Shown here in pieces: positions 59,992 through 64,000 of a DNA stretch of 64,000 bases. The translations under genes and the position numbers were made by a program. The stretch's first letter is position 1. The number at the start of each line of letters is the position of its first letter. The stretch covers positions 3,645,270 to 3,709,269 of the forward strand of contig OZ025241.1 of NCBI GenBank assembly GCA_964019155.1, written 5' to 3'. Source of the stretch: Osedax fenrisi (Eukaryota; Annelida; Polychaeta; Sabellida; Siboglinidae). A model generated the notes under the pieces. The model did not search any database. It worked only from the letters and a program-made list of their open reading frames with translations, and was not told the origin of the DNA.

Positions 59992-60873
59992 TATATATAT
60001 ATATATATATATACATTAATAAATTAAACTTTATTAATATATTCAGGAAGTATATTCTTTTGAATATTTTAATAATTGATTTTTAATTTATTAATTAAAT
60101 TCTAAGTATGCAATAATCATATTTAAATTTAATATACCGATATAACGAATCATAGATAACACTAATATTTTAAAATTGAAAGTTATTTGTCATCCTATGC
60201 AAATAGATATAATATAAACCATAATATTTATAAGGTATACATTTCATTATATACAGTCCTAGTATATAAATATTTATATAGTTTACACTTATTAAATCTA
60301 CAATATTTATAAATGATAATTATATTTTAATAACATAATGTACCGATACATACAGATAAAATATAATCTATTGATACGTTTAATACTACATCATATAATA
60401 CCTTTTTAGAATTTTTAGAAGTGAACTTGTAGATTAATAATAAGGAATATATAAAATTAAATATAATAATTTTATAGATTACAAAATTAATCAATTTAAG
60501 AAATAGATAAGATATTGCATAATTGTTATAATAAAAATGTATTATCTAGGCAATCTAACATGTCATTGTGTAATATAATTACTAGTATTAAATATATTTA
60601 TCAAATATTCGTGCATGACATAATGTTAATAGTAATACTTATTATTACTATTATGATTAATATATATATAATATATATTCATAATTTAATATTATTTTAA
60701 ATATATTTTATATTGTGGTTTTTAAGATTATAATGAGATATTTAGGTATGTAACCCAAAATCCTAACACAAAATTCTAATTAGCATGTAAAAAGTTAACA
60801 TATATGATAAATAGTCAATGCATTATAATACATAGGACTACGTATACATATACATACATTATCCAACTATCAG

Positions 60874-60914
<41 letters not shown>

Positions 60915-61662
60915 CAGTTTTATTATATTATACTATATATATTAAATTATTATAATATGTTTGTTACTAACTATGTGTTTTTAATTCTTTGACGATCTGT
61001 TTATTTTTGAAAATACATGTAAATTATAATTTATTAAAAATGATATAATTATATTATAATGTGCTTACTATATTTTATGTATATAATATGTATATCATGT
61101 ATAATATTAATATTTTATTTAGTAATATATCGTAATTTTAATTAATACTTATTTTATTTAATATACTTTACATATGTTTTTTTCTTCGAATATATCCCAT
61201 TTACTATAGTAAAGTACAAGTATACTTGTATATCAATTGTATATTAATTTATATATATTTAAAATATTATTACAATTTTACTATGTATTATATACTAATT
61301 AACATAAGTTATTAAATTACCTAATAAAGTATATATATATATATAATATAATAGAGTAATATAAAGAAAATAATACATTATACATTATATAAAAAGTATA
61401 ATTTTGTTTTATATTATTGTTTAAATACTCGATTTGACCTATTGCTAATTTAACAAATAACGGATATATTTAGATGATTGTAATGTATATATACAAAATA
61501 TTATTTATTATCATTTAATTAAATATATAATATATATATATATATATTATATATTTAACCTTAACGCTATTTAAATGTTTAATATTTAAGTTATTCCATA
61601 TATTTACAAGCCCATTGAAATTTGCATCTGTATTTTGTCTTATTATTAAACAACATATTATA

Positions 61663-61708
<46 letters not shown>

Positions 61709-62379
61709 GTGTGATACAATATTGGTAAACATATTTATTTGTTAGATAATTTATTTTTATTCTAATATTTATGAAAATTATTTATAAATATTGATATAAA
61801 TTACTTCTATTTAAACTATATCTTTGTTACAGGTGAAATATATTTGATAAAAAACATGATATTAAATATTATAAAATGTATTATAGAGTGAATTTTAACT
61901 TAATCATCGATACTAATGTTACTAATAGAGGTATTTATATACATTACTATACTGAATTTATATTTTAATAACGAATATACATATTTATTTATTTATATTA
62001 ATGATATAACATACTAGATAATATTTATATACATATATTAACCCGAAAATAATATAATTGTACAATGTATTTAATTGATATGGTTAAAATTATATTATTG
62101 GAAACTGGATACTGTTGACATATACTGAATGTATAAACTCAATTAACGCTTCAACTTGAGGAATCGAATATTAGTAAATAATCGGACATACTATATAATA
62201 CATAGCGACTAGATTATATATCCGCGAATCATGCAAATAAGATTTCAAGGTAATTACCCTAAAGGGTATACTATCAAGGGTGAACCCTCAAACTTCAGTA
62301 ATATCATGTTACAGTCAGACAAATGTAAGCGATAAAATGTATGCCGAAAGATACTATTCAGACATATCCGATAGATAAC
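59992..62379. other. AT-rich stretch with (TA)n arrays
   Basis: (TA)n at 59992-60013, 60874-60908 and 61669-61704. ORFs at 60515-60700 and 60804-60992 are low-complexity. From about 62220 the composition becomes more mixed, possibly the worn start of the LINE relic that follows. Confidence 0.5.
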
Positions 62380-63620
62380 GAAATATAACGTCATGATAAT
62401 TGGGGGCGATTACAATGCACACATAGGACAATACAACAGTTATTTGTTAATATTGTAAACTATCATATACACAAAATAGCAATCGAAATAGAGCAATACT
62501 TAATAATCTTCTTCCATAGAATAAACATGTATATCTAAATAATTATTTCCATAAAAGAGAATGTTAGACATGAACACATAAATCATCAAACTCTTCAATA
62601 ACTTCACAAATCTATTATGTTACCATTAACAAAACGTGGAAATAATTCAGTTACTTTTAGATCATATAACTCTTTTTTAATTGTTGTTTCTGACCACTGA
62701 ATTATTTCAACTCAAATACAAATAAATCTTAGAAAGAATAAAAAGAAAAATACAAATAACAAACTTCATGACTGGAGCAAATAATAATAGTTAATAATAA
62801 TAATGCATTACAAAACTCGTATATTATTAAATTAAAAAGAAGGTCATTAGGTCAGTACATATACCAAGTGCATTTCGAAACAGCATGCAAGGAAATAGCT
62901 AAATATATAATACCACTGAAACCAAAGCTAAAGAAAATAATATCATAGTAAACCATAGATATATATGCAACAAGCGAAACAATTACAAGAAACAGCACAA
63001 CCAAGAGATGCACACCAATAATGTAAATCATCAGAATATTAAAGAGCCCACAAACTTATAAGTTATGCTTTCTTGTGAAACGGAATAATATCTGAATACA
63101 TGCTGTAAAAATCAAAAATCTGAATAGATTACAAAATAGTAAATGAGGTAAGTGTAAGAAACACTAATACAAATCAAATATTTAGGCGTATAATGATGAT
63201 AAATGGATGCAATATGGCAGATATGTTTTTATGAATTAATGGGTAAATACATTACATAAATTGAAGACTCTCAAGAATTATTAACTGTTATAAATGTGTT
63301 AATATAAATGATATATAAATTATATGTCATTAAAATAATGTTTACTTCTGATGACATCTGTAAGGTTGTACGCATTAAGAATTGTAAAGCGGTAGTACTA
63401 GATGAAATATTAGCAGAAGTATGAGAATTATAAGAATATAAATACATAGTTTTACACTTCTGCAATAGGGTAAACAATCAGGATGCTATAAATAGATGAA
63501 CGAGGGTATTTACTACTATTTCCAATAAAAGAAAATTAGTAATTACTGAAAACTAAATATTATGTAGTGGAAACTAGGTACTAAATTGTATAGCAATATG
63601 TTTGCTCTGTTAAGTGTTGT
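62380..63620 (+). pseudogene. RTE-like LINE relic (endonuclease end and start of RT)
   Basis: Plus frames give KYNVMIIGGDYNAHIGQYN (endonuclease GDFNA-IG, about 62390-62445), SQIYYVTINKTWK, NSVTFRSYNSFLIVVSDH and NLRKNKKKNTNNKLHDWSK, then AKYIIPLKPKLKK, MDAIWQICFYELMGKY, and FTSDDICKVVRIKNCKAVVL with DEILAEV (63340-63400). These match, in order, the QIDYI/NS--YRS--SDH end of the endonuclease, the DW linker and the first RT block (LKN-KA-G-DEI-AE) of RTE-like elements. Many shifts and stops; the catalytic RT part is absent. The minus ORF at 63271-63477 is a shadow. Confidence 0.7.
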
Positions 63621-63825
63621 GTTAATAAAAACAATATATAATCAAATAAAATAACATAAATAACAAAAAGGAGATATGTATAAAAGTAATATAAATATCA
63701 TAATAAGACTAATTAGTAATTAACGATTTAATAAATGATCTACAATGTTACATTCAAACGTTGAATAGTTTATAATTTATCTTATAGAACGAGTAGGAAT
63801 TAAATAATTGGAATTCCTAATAGGA

Positions 63826-63893
63826 TTACGACAGACACAAAAGCACTACGACGCGAGTTTAATCTTAGTCCGGACCATTTAATAGGTCTTAAC

Positions 63894-63931
<38 letters not shown>

Positions 63932-64000
63932 ATTATATAATTATGTATAAATAAATGATCAGCTCATATTAAAACCATTGATGCATTAAAGAGAACGGCT
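63826..64000 (+). mobile_element. tRNA-derived SINE family 1, old copy cut by the window end
   Basis: ACAGACACAAAAGCACTACG, a decayed box B (GAGTTTAATC), TTAGTCCGGACCATTTAATA and ATAAATGATCAGCTCATATT follow the order of the 47416 copy. Box A cannot be recognised. A (TA)n run (63897-63927) has expanded within the body, where other copies have ATATTATTTAG. Confidence 0.75.

Overview
The window is very A+T-rich (by eye roughly four fifths A+T), full of (TA)n runs, and holds no recognisable single-copy host gene, rRNA or true tRNA gene. Everything that can be named is a transposable element or a simple repeat: APE-type non-LTR retrotransposons (LINEs) of L2/CR1-like, Jockey/CR1-like and RTE-like types, a worn Ty3/gypsy element, tRNA-derived SINEs, one TIR element and one foldback. 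This mix fits gene-poor DNA of a multicellular animal, probably an invertebrate. I cannot name the species.

Layout. 1-835: LINE relic (minus). 4526-7565: decayed Ty3/gypsy element (minus) with two LTR-like repeats. 10.9-16.5 kb: LINE and gypsy relics, a 217-bp foldback, and LINE D (plus). 16.9-18.4 kb: two copies of tRNA-SINE family 1. 19.7-28.3 kb: L2/CR1-like LINE A (plus), split inside its reverse transcriptase by a near-complete LINE B (22317-26921). 29.3-30.3 kb: LINE fragments and a SINE. 32.7-38.7 kb: LINE C (minus), essentially full length with an open 950-codon ORF2, sitting inside a (TAC)n array whose right arm is about 1.6 kb. 39.3-41.6 kb: RTE-like relic (minus) and a 5'-truncated LINE B tail. 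42.5 kb: an unassigned 90-codon ORF. 47.4 kb: another SINE. 49.1-54.4 kb: decayed L2-like LINEs E and F (plus). 54.7-55.2 kb: a second SINE family and a SINE tail. 56.2-57.2 kb: RTE-like relic (minus). 57.9-58.8 kb: truncated LINE C relative, again touching TAC repeats. 59.4-60.0 kb: TIR element. 62.4-63.6 kb: RTE-like relic (plus). 63.8-64.0 kb: SINE cut by the window end.

The most interesting points are these. (1) In LINE A and LINE C, ORF1 ends in TGA followed directly by CTA, and ORF2 continues in the same frame with no further stop and no suitable ATG before the endonuclease domain. UGA-CUA is a known leaky stop context, so ORF2 may be made by readthrough; decayed LINE F has a similar arrangement (TGA CTT). 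(2) LINE C and its truncated relative both abut (TAC)n on both sides, which suggests a microsatellite-targeted LINE. (3) LINE B has tandem 5'UTR repeats, a possible -1 slippery heptamer in ORF1, and a 3'-terminal hairpin with a compensatory base-pair change in a second copy.
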